From CAZAQK01 sp964535825 (lineage in GTDB: Bacteria > Pseudomonadota > Alphaproteobacteria > Rickettsiales > SXRF01): a DNA stretch of 64,000 nucleotides. Within the stretch, counting starts at the first letter, position 1. Each line of letters starts with the position of its first letter. The DNA lies in assembly GCA_964535825.1 (NCBI GenBank), contig CAZHUC010000003.1:150328-214327 (forward strand). The letters are read 5' to 3'. The translations under genes and the position numbers were made by a program. This document shows positions 33,032 to 42,558 of this stretch, one piece after another. The notes below the pieces were generated by a model, which worked only from the letters and a program-made list of their open reading frames with translations, did no database searches and was not told the origin of the DNA.

Positions 33032-34000
33032 ATGGAACCAGTAATGGTCGCAGTGCTGATCGGGGTCGTGGTGTATGTGCTTATTGTTGCACTGATACCG
33101 CGTCGTATCCTTTCCGATAGCAGCCAGTATACCAAGAACATGCTCAAGCGGCTAGAGGATGAGAACGTAGCTCAATCCTCACCGCAGGAAGAAACCGTTA
33201 GCATCATGCGTGAGCAGATGGAGAAGGCAGACCTGCTCACTCGCGTTTTCTTCACATTGCCGGGCTCAAAATACATTTATCCAAAACTATTAAAAGCAGG
33301 CGTGGCCGGCAATATCAGCAAATTCGTTGCAACACTGCTATTGATCGGCCTGACCGTTACATGGTTGTTGCGTTCCCAAGGTATCATTGCACCGGTTGCG
33401 GGCATCATTGTTATGTATGGTCTTGCGTGGGTGTATGTAAAAAGAGCGATCAAAAAGCGTAGCGCCGTGTTCCTGAATAATTTTCCTGATGCACTCGATA
33501 TGATCGTTCGCAGTGTACGTTCTGGTTATCCACTGGCCGGGGCGATACGCATGGTGGCTGAGAATATGTCGCCGCCTATCAGTACCGAGTTCAGGCAAGT
33601 GGCTGATGAGACGGCCTATGGCAGTTCGTTAGTTGACTCACTGAAACGCCTTTGCCAGCGTATCGACGAACCGGACATTCGTTTCTTTGTGGTGGTACTT
33701 TCTGTGCAGCAGGAAGTGGGTGGTAACCTTGCAGAGGTGTTATCGAATCTTTCGGGTATCATCCGTAAGCGCAAACATCTGCGCCTCAAAGTAAAAGCCA
33801 TTACATCAGAGGGGCGTGCAACCGCTTGGGTATTGGGGTTGCTGCCTGTATTCGTTTTCCTCGCGATATACAAAATGTCACCTAAGCATTTAGCACCGCT
33901 TTTCGATACAACGATGGGTAATTTCATGCTGGCTTTTGCCATTGGCATTGTGTTGCTTGGTAGCTTCATCGTGACCAAGATGTCGAACGTAGAGGTCTGA
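33032..34000 (+). CDS. tadB: Tad pilus inner-membrane protein TadB
   Basis: A 322-residue inner-membrane platform protein with a type II secretion F domain. Hydrophobic segments lie at about residues 4-24, 90-125, 265-285 and 295-315. The cytoplasmic domain has the FPDALDMIVRSVRSGYPLAGAIRMVAENM motif, and VVVLSVQQEVGGNLAEVLSNLSGIIRKR is characteristic of TadB. It is paired with tadC one base downstream. Confidence 0.95.
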   Translation: MEPVMVAVLIGVVVYVLIVALIPRRILSDSSQYTKNMLKRLEDENVAQSSPQEETVSIMREQMEKADLLTRVFFTLPGSKYIYPKLLKAGVAGNISKFVATLLLIGLTVTWLLRSQGIIAPVAGIIVMYGLAWVYVKRAIKKRSAVFLNNFPDALDMIVRSVRSGYPLAGAIRMVAENMSPPISTEFRQVADETAYGSSLVDSLKRLCQRIDEPDIRFFVVVLSVQQEVGGNLAEVLSNLSGIIRKRKHLRLKVKAITSEGRATAWVLGLLPVFVFLAIYKMSPKHLAPLFDTTMGNFMLAFAIGIVLLGSFIVTKMSNVEV

Positions 34001-34001
34001 G

Positions 34002-34955
34002 GTGAACACCGAATACATCATATATGCGTTGATGGTGGTGGGGGTTTTCACCATATACATGGCACTGGTTCACATATTCAAGCCGGATGCCAAGAAGTCA
34101 CGCCTCCAGAGAACAGCCGCAGATGCGTTCTATGAAGCGCAGGAGGAAAAAGTGACCCCTCCATTCGCGTCATTATGTGCGGCACTTTTGTTGCTGACCG
34201 GTGTTGATGTAAAAAAACAGAAAGAGCTGGCAGTCACCTTATCGCAGGCAGGCTTGAACTCTCCCTATGCGGTGCATTATTTCCTGTTCTTTAAACGTAT
34301 CGTGCAGCCGGTGATACTGTTGTTTGGGGTCTTTCTTTTTATTCAGGGTATTACATCAGTAGGACTGAGTGGCCCAAAGAAAGCGGTCCTGATGATGGGG
34401 GGTGCATTTTGCACTATCATCGGGCTTTTTGGGGCATCGCTTTACGTTAATAATGCACGGCAGAAACGCCAGAAGAAGTTGCTTAGGTCATTTCCTGAGG
34501 GGTTGGACCTTCTTCTTGTCTGTATTGAATCTGGTTTGGGTCTTGACGCCGCACTGGGACGCGTATGCGCGGAAATGTCCAACGCACATCCGGAATTAGG
34601 ACAGGAGCTTGAGCGTACCCGTATCGAACTCACGGTCATGAGCGATCGTGCGCAAGCCTTGCAGAATCTTGCGGAGCGCACGCAGATATTGCCGTTCAAA
34701 TCATTGGTGGCTGCACTGATACAAACCGAAAAATTCGGTACGAGCCTGCTTGAGACCCTGCGAGTTCTCTCAGAAGACCAACGCGTCACCAGGCTGCTTA
34801 ATGCAGAAAACAAAGCTGCTAAGATCCCTGTGCTTATCACTATTCCACTGATCTTCTGTATCATGCCTGCATTCATGATCATCATTCTTGGGCCGCCGAT
34901 CGTGCGTGTAATTGACCAAGGTGGTATCATGGGTAAAACAGGTGGCAATAAGTAA
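34002..34955 (+). CDS. tadC: Tad pilus inner-membrane protein TadC (GTG start)
   Basis: A 317-residue partner of TadB with the same T2SS F-domain architecture. FPEGLDLLLVCIESGLGLDAALGRVCAEM and the LVAALIQTEKFGTSLLETLRVLSEDQR motif identify TadC. Membrane segments lie at about 5-24, 105-150 and 275-310. The start is GTG, one base after the tadB stop. It is the last tad gene in the window; no flp, cpaA, tadD, tadE, tadF or tadG gene follows, since uvrB begins 12 bases later. Confidence 0.95.
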   Translation: MNTEYIIYALMVVGVFTIYMALVHIFKPDAKKSRLQRTAADAFYEAQEEKVTPPFASLCAALLLLTGVDVKKQKELAVTLSQAGLNSPYAVHYFLFFKRIVQPVILLFGVFLFIQGITSVGLSGPKKAVLMMGGAFCTIIGLFGASLYVNNARQKRQKKLLRSFPEGLDLLLVCIESGLGLDAALGRVCAEMSNAHPELGQELERTRIELTVMSDRAQALQNLAERTQILPFKSLVAALIQTEKFGTSLLETLRVLSEDQRVTRLLNAENKAAKIPVLITIPLIFCIMPAFMIIILGPPIVRVIDQGGIMGKTGGNK

Positions 34956-34967
34956 TCTGCAAAACAT

Positions 34968-36986
34968 ATGGCAGATAATTTCAAACTTGTATCCGGGTTC
35001 ACGCCAGCGGGCGACCAGCCGCAGGCGATAGAGTCGCTTGTTTCCGGATTGAAAAATAACGAACGTGAACAGGTACTGCTTGGGGTTACGGGTTCTGGAA
35101 AAACCTTCACCATGGCGCATGTGATACACACATTACAGCGGCCAGCACTCATCATGGCACATAACAAAACACTTGCCGCCCAGCTCTATTCCGAGATGAA
35201 ATCTTTTTTCCCCGATAACGCGGTGGAATATTTTGTGTCGTATTATGATTATTACCAGCCGGAAGCCTATGTTCCCAAAACCGATACGTTCATTGAAAAA
35301 GATTCCTCCATCAATGAACAGATAGACCGTATGCGCCACTCAGCCACGCGCTCGATGCTCACGCGCAAGGATGTCATCGTGGTGGCGTCGGTTTCCTGTA
35401 TTTACGGTATCGGCTCGGTGGAGACCTATTCACAGATGGTGCTGAACCTTGATGTAGGGCAGGGCATGAGCCAGCAGGAGCTGGTGAAGAAGCTGGTAGA
35501 GCTGCAATATCTGCGTAATGATATTGACTTCAAGCGCGGCGCATTCCGCGTGCGCGGCGATGTGATGGATGTATTCCCATCGCATTATGAAGATGCCGCG
35601 TGGCGTATCACCTTCTTTGGCGATGAGATCGAAAGCATCAGTGAATTCGACCCGCTGACCGGCGAGCGCAAAGCAAAATTGCAATCAGTGAGTATCTTCG
35701 CGAACAGCCACTATGTGACACCAAAACCAACCGTTGAACGCGCTATTCGCCAGATAAAAGAAGAGCTGAAAGAACGCCTCGCCGTGCTTTACGCGCAGAA
35801 CAAACTGGTGGAAGCGCAAAGGCTGGAGCAGCGCACCACGTTCGACCTTGAGATGCTGGTAGAAACTGGCATGTGCAAAGGCATTGAAAACTATTCACGG
35901 TTCTTATCGGGCACAGCTGCCGGTGAGCCGCCGCCAACCTTGTTCCAGTACCTGCCGGAGGATGCGCTGCTATTCATTGATGAAAGCCACGTTACCGTGC
36001 CGCAGATCGGCGGCATGTTCAATGGCGACAGGGCACGCAAGACCACATTGGTTGAATATGGTTTCCGCCTGCCAAGCGCGTTGGATAACCGCCCACTGAA
36101 ATTTGAAGAATGGGACGGCATGCGGCCGAACACCGTGTTCGTTTCCGCAACGCCGGGCAAATGGGAGCTGGAGCGCACCGGTGGCGCATTTGTGGAGCAG
36201 GTCATTCGCCCGACCGGCCTTATCGACCCGCCATGCGAGATTCGCCCCGTAGAAACACAGGTGGATGACCTGCTTGCCGAGTGCCACGCTACCATCAAGA
36301 AGGGCTACCGCGTGCTGGTTACCACACTCACCAAGCGTATGGCAGAAGAACTCACCGATTATATGGATGAGGCGGGCATTGCCGTGCGCTACCTGCATTC
36401 GGATGTGGAAACGCTCGAGCGTATTGAAATTATCCGCGATCTCCGGTTGGGGAAATTCAATGTGTTGATTGGCGTGAACCTGCTGCGTGAGGGATTAGAT
36501 ATTCCTGAATGTGGCCTGATGGCGATTCTAGATGCCGACAAGGAAGGCTTCCTGCGCTCGGCGACATCACTGATTCAAACCATTGGCCGCGCTGCCCGAA
36601 ACATCGACAGCAAGGTGATTTTATATGCCGACCGCATGACCAACTCGATGAAGATCGCACTGGGTGAAACCGACAGGCGGCGGGCGATTCAGGTGGCGTA
36701 TAATGAAAAACATGGTATCACGCCCGAGAGCATTAAAAAGCATGTGGGCGAAATTATCGAATCGGTCTATGAGCATGACCATTTCACGGTAAGCAAACAA
36801 CCAAAAAAATATGACGTGGGTGAAAATGCCAAGAAAAACAAGGAATCGTACATCGAAGCCCTGCGTACCAAGATGCTCGAAGCCGCCGCTGACCTTGAAT
36901 TTGAAATGGCAGCAAGCCTGCGCGATGAAATTACCAAACTGGAAGAAAAACCCGCCGCACCGGGTGCAGCGAAGAAGAAGGCGTAA
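34968..36986 (+). CDS. uvrB: Excinuclease ABC subunit B
   Basis: The 672-residue damage-verification helicase of nucleotide excision repair. Present are Walker A GVTGSGKTFTMA (about 39-50), the beta-hairpin region VEYFVSYYDYYQPEAYVP, the DEAD-type box LLFIDESH, and helicase motifs VSATPGKWE, GVNLLREGLDIPE and QTIGRAARN. A C-terminal UVR domain (YIEALRTKMLEAAADLEFEMAA) contacts UvrC. The length is standard. It is only 12 bases after tadC but functionally unrelated, and it ends one base before the convergent rnd gene. Confidence 0.98.
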   Translation: MADNFKLVSGFTPAGDQPQAIESLVSGLKNNEREQVLLGVTGSGKTFTMAHVIHTLQRPALIMAHNKTLAAQLYSEMKSFFPDNAVEYFVSYYDYYQPEAYVPKTDTFIEKDSSINEQIDRMRHSATRSMLTRKDVIVVASVSCIYGIGSVETYSQMVLNLDVGQGMSQQELVKKLVELQYLRNDIDFKRGAFRVRGDVMDVFPSHYEDAAWRITFFGDEIESISEFDPLTGERKAKLQSVSIFANSHYVTPKPTVERAIRQIKEELKERLAVLYAQNKLVEAQRLEQRTTFDLEMLVETGMCKGIENYSRFLSGTAAGEPPPTLFQYLPEDALLFIDESHVTVPQIGGMFNGDRARKTTLVEYGFRLPSALDNRPLKFEEWDGMRPNTVFVSATPGKWELERTGGAFVEQVIRPTGLIDPPCEIRPVETQVDDLLAECHATIKKGYRVLVTTLTKRMAEELTDYMDEAGIAVRYLHSDVETLERIEIIRDLRLGKFNVLIGVNLLREGLDIPECGLMAILDADKEGFLRSATSLIQTIGRAARNIDSKVILYADRMTNSMKIALGETDRRRAIQVAYNEKHGITPESIKKHVGEIIESVYEHDHFTVSKQPKKYDVGENAKKNKESYIEALRTKMLEAAADLEFEMAASLRDEITKLEEKPAAPGAAKKKA

Positions 36987-38147
36987 CTACAATATTACCA
37001 CTTCCTCAAACACCACTTCTTTGCTTTTAGCATTGAGCGAGAGTTTGAGTTTGCCTTCCATCAGGGCGGTGGCTTTATTGCCGAAAATGTCGGCGCGCCA
37101 GCCGGAAAGAGCGGGACTTTCGGTTTTACCGAGTGCAATGGATTCGAGATCTTCTTTATTTGCGATGATGCTGGCGCTCACGCCGTGTTTTTCAGAGGCA
37201 ACTTTGAGGAGCAGCTGCAGCATGGCAAGCGGGGTTGCGATATTGGGTGGCAGCTTTTTATGTTTCGGAACTTGCGGGAAGTCGGACGGCTGCAGCGCGA
37301 GGGCTTTTTCCACGCAAGCGATGATGGCGTCTTTCTTTGGTTTCGACAGGCTTTTTTCGACGCTGCGCAGGCGGGTGATGTCTTCTTCCTTGCGCGGCAT
37401 GGAGTGGGCGAGCTCTATCAACGTATCATCCTTGATGATGCGCCCGCGCGGTACATCGGCTTTCTTTGCTTCACCTTCGCGCCACTTCGCCAGTTCACGC
37501 AGCACCGCTAAATGTTTCGGGCGCATATTGCCGAATTTCAGGCGTTGCCATGCATTTTCCGGGGCTGGCTGATACAGGTCTGGGTTGGAAAGATAGGCAT
37601 GTTCTTCGGCGATCCAGCTTTCACGGCCACTGGCCTCGATCTTGATCTTCAGGTCATCATATATCGCGCGCAGGTGGGTGACATCCGAAAGCGCATAGGC
37701 CAGTTGTTTTTCGGAGAGAGGACGCGCTGACCAATCGGTGAAGCGCGAGCTTTTGTCGATCTCTTGTGAAGCAATTTTATTCACCAGTGTTTCATACGAT
37801 ACAGAATCGCCATAGCCACACACGGCAGCAGCTACCTGCGTATCAAAGATAGGCGCGGGGATATGGCCGGAGAGCATGAAGAATATCTCGATATCCTGCC
37901 GGCAGGCATGGAACACTTTGAGCAGCTTCTTTTTGGTAAGCAGTGCGAAGACTGGTTTCAGGTCGATGCCTTCTGCCAGCGGGTCAATGATGCGCGCAGC
38001 CGATTCGCCTGCGATCTGGATGAGGCAGAGTTTCGGAAAGTATGTTTTGTCGCGGATGAACTCGGTATCAACGGTGATATAGTGACCGTCTTCCACCTGC
38101 TTGCAGAATTCCACAAGCTCCGCCTGTTTAGTGATGGGTGGCTTCAT
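36987..38147 (-). CDS. rnd: Ribonuclease D
   Basis: A 386-residue 3'-5' exoribonuclease involved in tRNA 3' maturation. The DEDD exonuclease domain shows ITVDTEFIRDKTYFPKLCLIQIAG (ExoI, about 21-45), VFHACRQDIEIFF (ExoII) and the ExoIII tyrosine in LAYALSDVTHL. A C-terminal HRDC-type helical domain follows. I use ATG 38147 because the protein then begins in register with the family; an ATG at 38189 adds 14 atypical residues. Neither start has a strong ribosome-binding site. Confidence 0.94.
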   Translation of the reverse strand: MKPPITKQAELVEFCKQVEDGHYITVDTEFIRDKTYFPKLCLIQIAGESAARIIDPLAEGIDLKPVFALLTKKKLLKVFHACRQDIEIFFMLSGHIPAPIFDTQVAAAVCGYGDSVSYETLVNKIASQEIDKSSRFTDWSARPLSEKQLAYALSDVTHLRAIYDDLKIKIEASGRESWIAEEHAYLSNPDLYQPAPENAWQRLKFGNMRPKHLAVLRELAKWREGEAKKADVPRGRIIKDDTLIELAHSMPRKEEDITRLRSVEKSLSKPKKDAIIACVEKALALQPSDFPQVPKHKKLPPNIATPLAMLQLLLKVASEKHGVSASIIANKEDLESIALGKTESPALSGWRADIFGNKATALMEGKLKLSLNAKSKEVVFEEVVIL

Positions 38148-38288
38148 GCGGCATATATAGGGCAGGGGCAGAGGTTTGTCACCCGGCATTACGTCAATTA
38201 ATAATTAGTCATTTAAATCAATTGGTTGATTGTCAGTTTGGATGGGCATGCTGCTCACATGCTGTACCAAAAAAACGGGCTTAAATGC

Positions 38289-38317
38289 TTGGCAAAAAGG
38301 GGTAAATCCTTTATACC
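38289..38317 (+). promoter_or_regulatory. Candidate sigma-70 promoter of aspS
   Basis: TTGGCA (38289-38294) and TATACC (38312-38317) are 17 bases apart. Transcription would begin near 38324, giving a leader of only about 20 bases before the aspS ATG at 38346. This leaves no room for a T-box or similar long leader. Confidence 0.5.
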
Positions 38318-38345
38318 ACCCTCCTTACGTAATCATGAGGCCACA

Positions 38346-40163
38346 ATGCACGCATACCGTACCCACACCTGCAACCAGATAAATAAAAGCCATGTTGGCA
38401 GCCCGGTGAAGCTCTCCGGCTGGGTGCATCGCAAGCGTGACCACGGCGATCTGCTGTTCGTTGACCTGCGCGACCATTACGGCATGACGCAGCTGGTGGC
38501 GGCCAAGGGTAATGCGCATCTGGACGCGCTTTCGAAAGTGAGTCTTGAGAGCGTTATCACCATCACCGGTAAGGTGGTGGCGCGTACGGCAGAAACCGTG
38601 AACAAAGAACTGGCAACCGGCGAGATCGAAGTGGTGGTGGAAAGCTACCAGCTTGAATCAGCCGCTGAAGCACTGCCGCTGCAAATCAATGCCGACCGCG
38701 AGCAACCAGAAGAGACCCGCCTGAAATTCCGCTTCCTTGATCTGCGCCGTGAAAAACTGCACCGCAACATCATGCTGCGCTCACAGGTCATTGCCTCACT
38801 CCGCCGCCGTATGACCGATAGCGGCTTCAATGAATTCCAGACACCTATTCTTACCGCATCTTCTCCTGAAGGTGCGCGTGACTATCTGGTGCCAAGCCGC
38901 ATACATCCGGGTAAATTCTATGCACTGCCGCAAGCACCGCAGCAATTCAAGCAGCTGCTGATGGTTTCGGGCTTTGATAAATATTTCCAGATCGCACCCT
39001 GCTTCCGTGATGAAGATGGGCGTGCAGACCGCTCACCGGGCGAATTCTACCAGCTCGATATCGAGATGAGTTATGTGACGCAAGATGACGTGTTCGCTGC
39101 CATCGAGCCAGTGCTGGAAGGCGTGTTCAAGGAATTTGGTGGTGACAAGGTGGTAACACCTGCGCCATTCCCGCGTATGACATACAAAGACTCCATGCTG
39201 AAATATGGTTCTGATAAACCAGACCTGCGCAACCCGATCGAGATCGTGGATGTAACGGAATTCTTTGCAGATGAAGCCGTATCTTTCAAAGCCTTCAAAA
39301 ACAAAACCGTGCGCGCAATTCCCGCACCTGCTTGCGCCGATAAGCCACGCAGCTTCTTTGACAAGCTCAATGACTGGGCGAAAGAAGAAGGTGCCGCAGG
39401 CCTTGGCTACATCACCGTTGGGGCGGATGGTAAGGCCGGTGGCCCGATCGCCAAATTCATTCCTGAACCGGTACTTACTAACATGCTAAACAAAGCAAAT
39501 GTACCAGCCGGGGGTACTTTATTCTTCGTGGCCGATGAAAAAGAACTAGCCGCCGCAAAAATGGCAGGCAAGGCGCGCATTAAACTCGGCAACGAACTCG
39601 AGCTGCTTGAAAAAGATGTATTCAAATTTTGCTGGGTGGTGGATTTCCCGTATTTCGAATTCGATGAAGAAGAAAAGAAAATCATCTTCTCGCACAACCC
39701 GTTCTCTATGCCTCAGGGGGGTATGGACGCACTGCTTTCTAAAGACCCGCTCGATATTCTTGCGTATCAGTATGACATTGTGTGTAACGGTGTAGAGCTT
39801 TCTTCCGGTGCTATTCGTAATCACAAACCGGAGATTATGTACAAAGCATTTGAAATTGCAGGCTACGGCCCTGAAGTGGTGGATAAAAAATTCGGCGGTA
39901 TGATAAGCGCGTTCAAATTTGGTGCGCCTCCGCACGGTGGTCTTGCACCAGGTGTTGACCGCATGGTGATGCTGCTTGCTGATGAGCCGAACATTCGCGA
40001 AGTGATCTGCTTCCCGATGAACCAGAAAGCAGAAGATTTGCTGATGCAAGCACCTAATATCGCCGAGGAGAAACAGCTGCGCGAATTGCACCTGCAGCTT
40101 TCACCCAAAGCAAAACAGTTGCTGGCGGAAGAGGCGGAAAGAGCAAAAGACGAAGCGGCTTAA
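38346..40163 (+). CDS. aspS: Aspartyl-tRNA synthetase
   Basis: A 605-residue class II aminoacyl-tRNA synthetase of the bacterial type. The N-terminal OB-fold (VKLSGWVHRKRDHGDLLFVDLRDHYG) binds the anticodon. Motif 2 (FRDEDGRADRSPGEFYQLDIEMSYV), the bacterial GAD insertion and motif 3 (GLAPGVDRMVMLL) are complete. The start at 38346 begins the family-like THTCNQI segment; the open frame extends further upstream but without family resemblance. Many alphaproteobacteria use a non-discriminating enzyme together with GatCAB; the sequence read here does not settle that. Confidence 0.98.
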   Translation: MHAYRTHTCNQINKSHVGSPVKLSGWVHRKRDHGDLLFVDLRDHYGMTQLVAAKGNAHLDALSKVSLESVITITGKVVARTAETVNKELATGEIEVVVESYQLESAAEALPLQINADREQPEETRLKFRFLDLRREKLHRNIMLRSQVIASLRRRMTDSGFNEFQTPILTASSPEGARDYLVPSRIHPGKFYALPQAPQQFKQLLMVSGFDKYFQIAPCFRDEDGRADRSPGEFYQLDIEMSYVTQDDVFAAIEPVLEGVFKEFGGDKVVTPAPFPRMTYKDSMLKYGSDKPDLRNPIEIVDVTEFFADEAVSFKAFKNKTVRAIPAPACADKPRSFFDKLNDWAKEEGAAGLGYITVGADGKAGGPIAKFIPEPVLTNMLNKANVPAGGTLFFVADEKELAAAKMAGKARIKLGNELELLEKDVFKFCWVVDFPYFEFDEEEKKIIFSHNPFSMPQGGMDALLSKDPLDILAYQYDIVCNGVELSSGAIRNHKPEIMYKAFEIAGYGPEVVDKKFGGMISAFKFGAPPHGGLAPGVDRMVMLLADEPNIREVICFPMNQKAEDLLMQAPNIAEEKQLRELHLQLSPKAKQLLAEEAERAKDEAA

Positions 40164-40279
40164 ATAATATATTTATATACATCAGTATATTAATTTGAAT
40201 TTTCTGTAATAAAACTTTCACAAGACTTTGTGTAGTAATCGGCTAGTCTCCAATGGTAAATTTTATTTAAGGAGATTTT

Positions 40280-40609
40280 ATGGCCGGAGAATTTTCAACA
40301 GGTGAAGAGCGTAAGAAACCAGCTGACAAAAAACATGCCGACGGAGTGACACGGCGATCTGCATTGCTACCAATTGCTCTTGCAGCAGGTGGACTTGCTG
40401 CTGCCGCTATTATGAGACATGAATTTCTTGGCTCTGATGGAAACCCGCTTTCGCATGACGAAAAAACAAGACGCCTAACAGCACTTAATGCTGCCAAGGA
40501 CAAAGCTAAAGAACTGGGTGTCAGCATCACCGATGAGCAGCTTGTTGAAGTGGTGGGCACATATGTTGTTGAGCTGGAGAAGCAGCAAAAAGCAGCACGC
40601 CAACGTTAG
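40280..40609 (+). CDS. Hypothetical small membrane-anchored protein, 109 aa
   Basis: A complete frame preceded by AAGGAG about 7 bases before the ATG, so translation is well supported. The charged N-terminal 24 residues lead into TRRSALLPIALAAGGLAAAAIM (about 24-45). This reads as a single membrane anchor with a twin-arginine-like flavour. The remainder is an alpha-helical, Lys/Glu-rich domain (to residue 109). I do not recognise a family. It ends 12 bases before the convergent 325-aa gene. Most likely it is a small inner-membrane or periplasmic protein with one anchor. Confidence 0.65.
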   Translation: MAGEFSTGEERKKPADKKHADGVTRRSALLPIALAAGGLAAAAIMRHEFLGSDGNPLSHDEKTRRLTALNAAKDKAKELGVSITDEQLVEVVGTYVVELEKQQKAARQR

Positions 40610-40621
40610 AGATATAATGGC

Positions 40622-41599
40622 TTAATCTTCTTTTGTATCGCCACCGCGGCCACGGCTGCCGCCGCCGCGTTTGATGCCCATGGCAGCATTGATCTGCTGT
40701 AACTGCGCGACCACATGGGTGAGGATAATATCCATCGGTGTAGCCAAAATTTCTACAACTTCCTGTTGATGCTTGTAGTCTTTACCCTGCATGGGTTCGT
40801 TCTCTTTTACTAGCTCACGGATTTGATTTGTTAGTGCTGTTTGGCGTTCTTTTACCTCATCAGATGATTGTGAGGTAGCACCGGTGCGACGCCGCAGTTC
40901 CATCAGTTCTGCCGCTTCATCATACAGTGACTGGGGAATATAATCCGGTAAACCCACGGGAAAGGTAATTAGTTTGCCAAAGATATGTAGGACACGCGTC
41001 TCATAATGGCGGTTTTCCATTACATCGGCCGATTCTTTGGCACGAAAATCTACATTTCTTTCTGTGCTGCTTTGCATCCAGCGTTTTAGTAATGCAAGGC
41101 CTTTCGGCATGGCGGCGATGCCTTGCTTCTTCGGTTGCTTGCCATCGGCTAATGTTTCCAGGGCCTCAACAAAAGACACATAACTATTGAATCCAACGCT
41201 TGAATCATCCGGGGATTTAGGCACATCTGTATCAACAGCACGGGTTCTAAATGCTTGCAGCAATACCTTTCGTACCAGATCCTCTGGCAGGGAAGCCATA
41301 AATCTTACATCCTGCCCATCATTGAGTGGCAGCTGGAAATCTTTTTTCAGCATGGCCCAGAGCAGGTCTTTTACCGTGACGGATTCGAGTTTTGGCAAAG
41401 TGGTATCCTCTATGGCTTCCGTGCCATGCGCGGCAAAATTCGCAAGCTGCTCCAGCCCTACCTTTACACCCATCATGTCAAACATTACCAGGTCAGTCTC
41501 TTTCAGGTTTTCTGCACCGGGAATGTCGATAAGGCGCGTGCTTAATAGCTTTTGTGCCAGCTGCTGTGCCTGTTCAGGATTTGGTCTTTCACTTTTCAT
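40622..41599 (-). CDS. Hypothetical protein with C-terminal RGG tail, 325 aa
   Basis: A complete frame whose product I cannot place. It looks soluble and helical, with no signal or membrane segment. Residues about 235-270 are strongly charged and coiled-coil-like (ELMELRRRTGATSQSSDEVKERQTALTNQ region). The C-terminus is Gly/Arg-rich (KRGGGSRGRGGD), a composition often seen in nucleic-acid-binding tails. Base composition matches neighbours. It is divergent from the carbon-nitrogen hydrolase gene, with 76 bases between starts. Confidence 0.7.
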   Translation of the reverse strand: MKSERPNPEQAQQLAQKLLSTRLIDIPGAENLKETDLVMFDMMGVKVGLEQLANFAAHGTEAIEDTTLPKLESVTVKDLLWAMLKKDFQLPLNDGQDVRFMASLPEDLVRKVLLQAFRTRAVDTDVPKSPDDSSVGFNSYVSFVEALETLADGKQPKKQGIAAMPKGLALLKRWMQSSTERNVDFRAKESADVMENRHYETRVLHIFGKLITFPVGLPDYIPQSLYDEAAELMELRRRTGATSQSSDEVKERQTALTNQIRELVKENEPMQGKDYKHQQEVVEILATPMDIILTHVVAQLQQINAAMGIKRGGGSRGRGGDTKED

Positions 41600-41675
41600 A
41601 AAAGCATTCTAACGTGGGACAGGCTGTGTATAGTAGTATATTATTGTTAACTTACTGTGACGAAACCATAATGCT

Positions 41676-42524
41676 ATGAAAATTGCGCTTTTACAGATGA
41701 CTAGCGGTGCGGATATGGCCGCTAATATCGCCCGTTTCGAGGCATTGGCTGCCGAGGCGGCGGGCAAGGGGGCTGGGTTCATCGCCACGCCTGAGAACAG
41801 TTTTTATATGGATGAGCCGGGCAAGCCGCGGCCACTTTATACGCAGGCGAATCATCCCGGTGTGAAAGCGGCCTCAGAGGTGGCGAAGAAATATGGCGTA
41901 TCCCTTCTTCTCGGTTCAGTGGCCGTATTGCCGGATGGCGCGTCTGTGGAAGAAGGTGCAAAGACCTATAACCGCTCCATCTTGTTCAGCGCCAAGGGCG
42001 AGATCGCGGCGGTCTACGACAAGATACATCTGTTCGATGTCGAGGTAGGTGATGGCCAAAACTATAAGGAATCGGCAAAGATCATTCCGGGAAATAAGGC
42101 GGTTGTGGCTACTACGCCGGCAGGGAATCTTGGCATGAGTGTTTGTTATGATGTGCGTTTCCCGCAACTGTTCCGTGACCTGGCGCAACATGGCGCAGAG
42201 ATACTTGCCGTGCCAGCTGCCTTCACGCAGGTGACAGGTGAGGCACACTGGCATACGTTATTACAGGCACGCGCTATCGAGAATGGTTGCTTTGTGATAG
42301 CCCCTGCCCAGTGCGGTACGCATCCGGGCAACCGGAAAACCTTTGGCCATTCGCTGGTGGTTGACCCGTGGGGCAAGGTGCTGGCCGATGGCGGCACAAA
42401 AGAAGGTGTGGTGCTGGCGGACATTGATATGAACAGGGTCAAACAGGTGCGTGCTGCAATCCCCAGCCTGCAACATGACCGCCGGTTTCAATCTACCCCC
42501 AACGGCAACGAACGTCGCACCTGA
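41676..42524 (+). CDS. Carbon-nitrogen hydrolase (Nit2/deaminated-glutathione amidase type)
   Basis: A 282-residue nitrilase-superfamily amidase. The Glu-Lys-Cys triad is visible: TPENSF (Glu, about residue 41), VYDKIHLFDVE (Lys, about 114) and SVCYDVRFPQLFRDL (Cys, about 153). The FDVEVGDGQNYKES and FTQVTGEAHWHTLLQARAIENGCFVIAPAQCG segments are typical of the Nit1/Nit2 branch. These enzymes remove deaminated glutathione or act as omega-amidases. The exact substrate cannot be read from sequence. Confidence 0.93.
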   Translation: MKIALLQMTSGADMAANIARFEALAAEAAGKGAGFIATPENSFYMDEPGKPRPLYTQANHPGVKAASEVAKKYGVSLLLGSVAVLPDGASVEEGAKTYNRSILFSAKGEIAAVYDKIHLFDVEVGDGQNYKESAKIIPGNKAVVATTPAGNLGMSVCYDVRFPQLFRDLAQHGAEILAVPAAFTQVTGEAHWHTLLQARAIENGCFVIAPAQCGTHPGNRKTFGHSLVVDPWGKVLADGGTKEGVVLADIDMNRVKQVRAAIPSLQHDRRFQSTPNGNERRT

Positions 42525-42558
42525 TGACATCAGGTTCGTTTTGCAGTAAAGTGCGGCC

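Noticed and set aside
38148..38345. Possible T-box or riboswitch before aspS
   Set aside because: A good promoter at 38289-38317 leaves only about 20 bases of leader; no T-box pattern.
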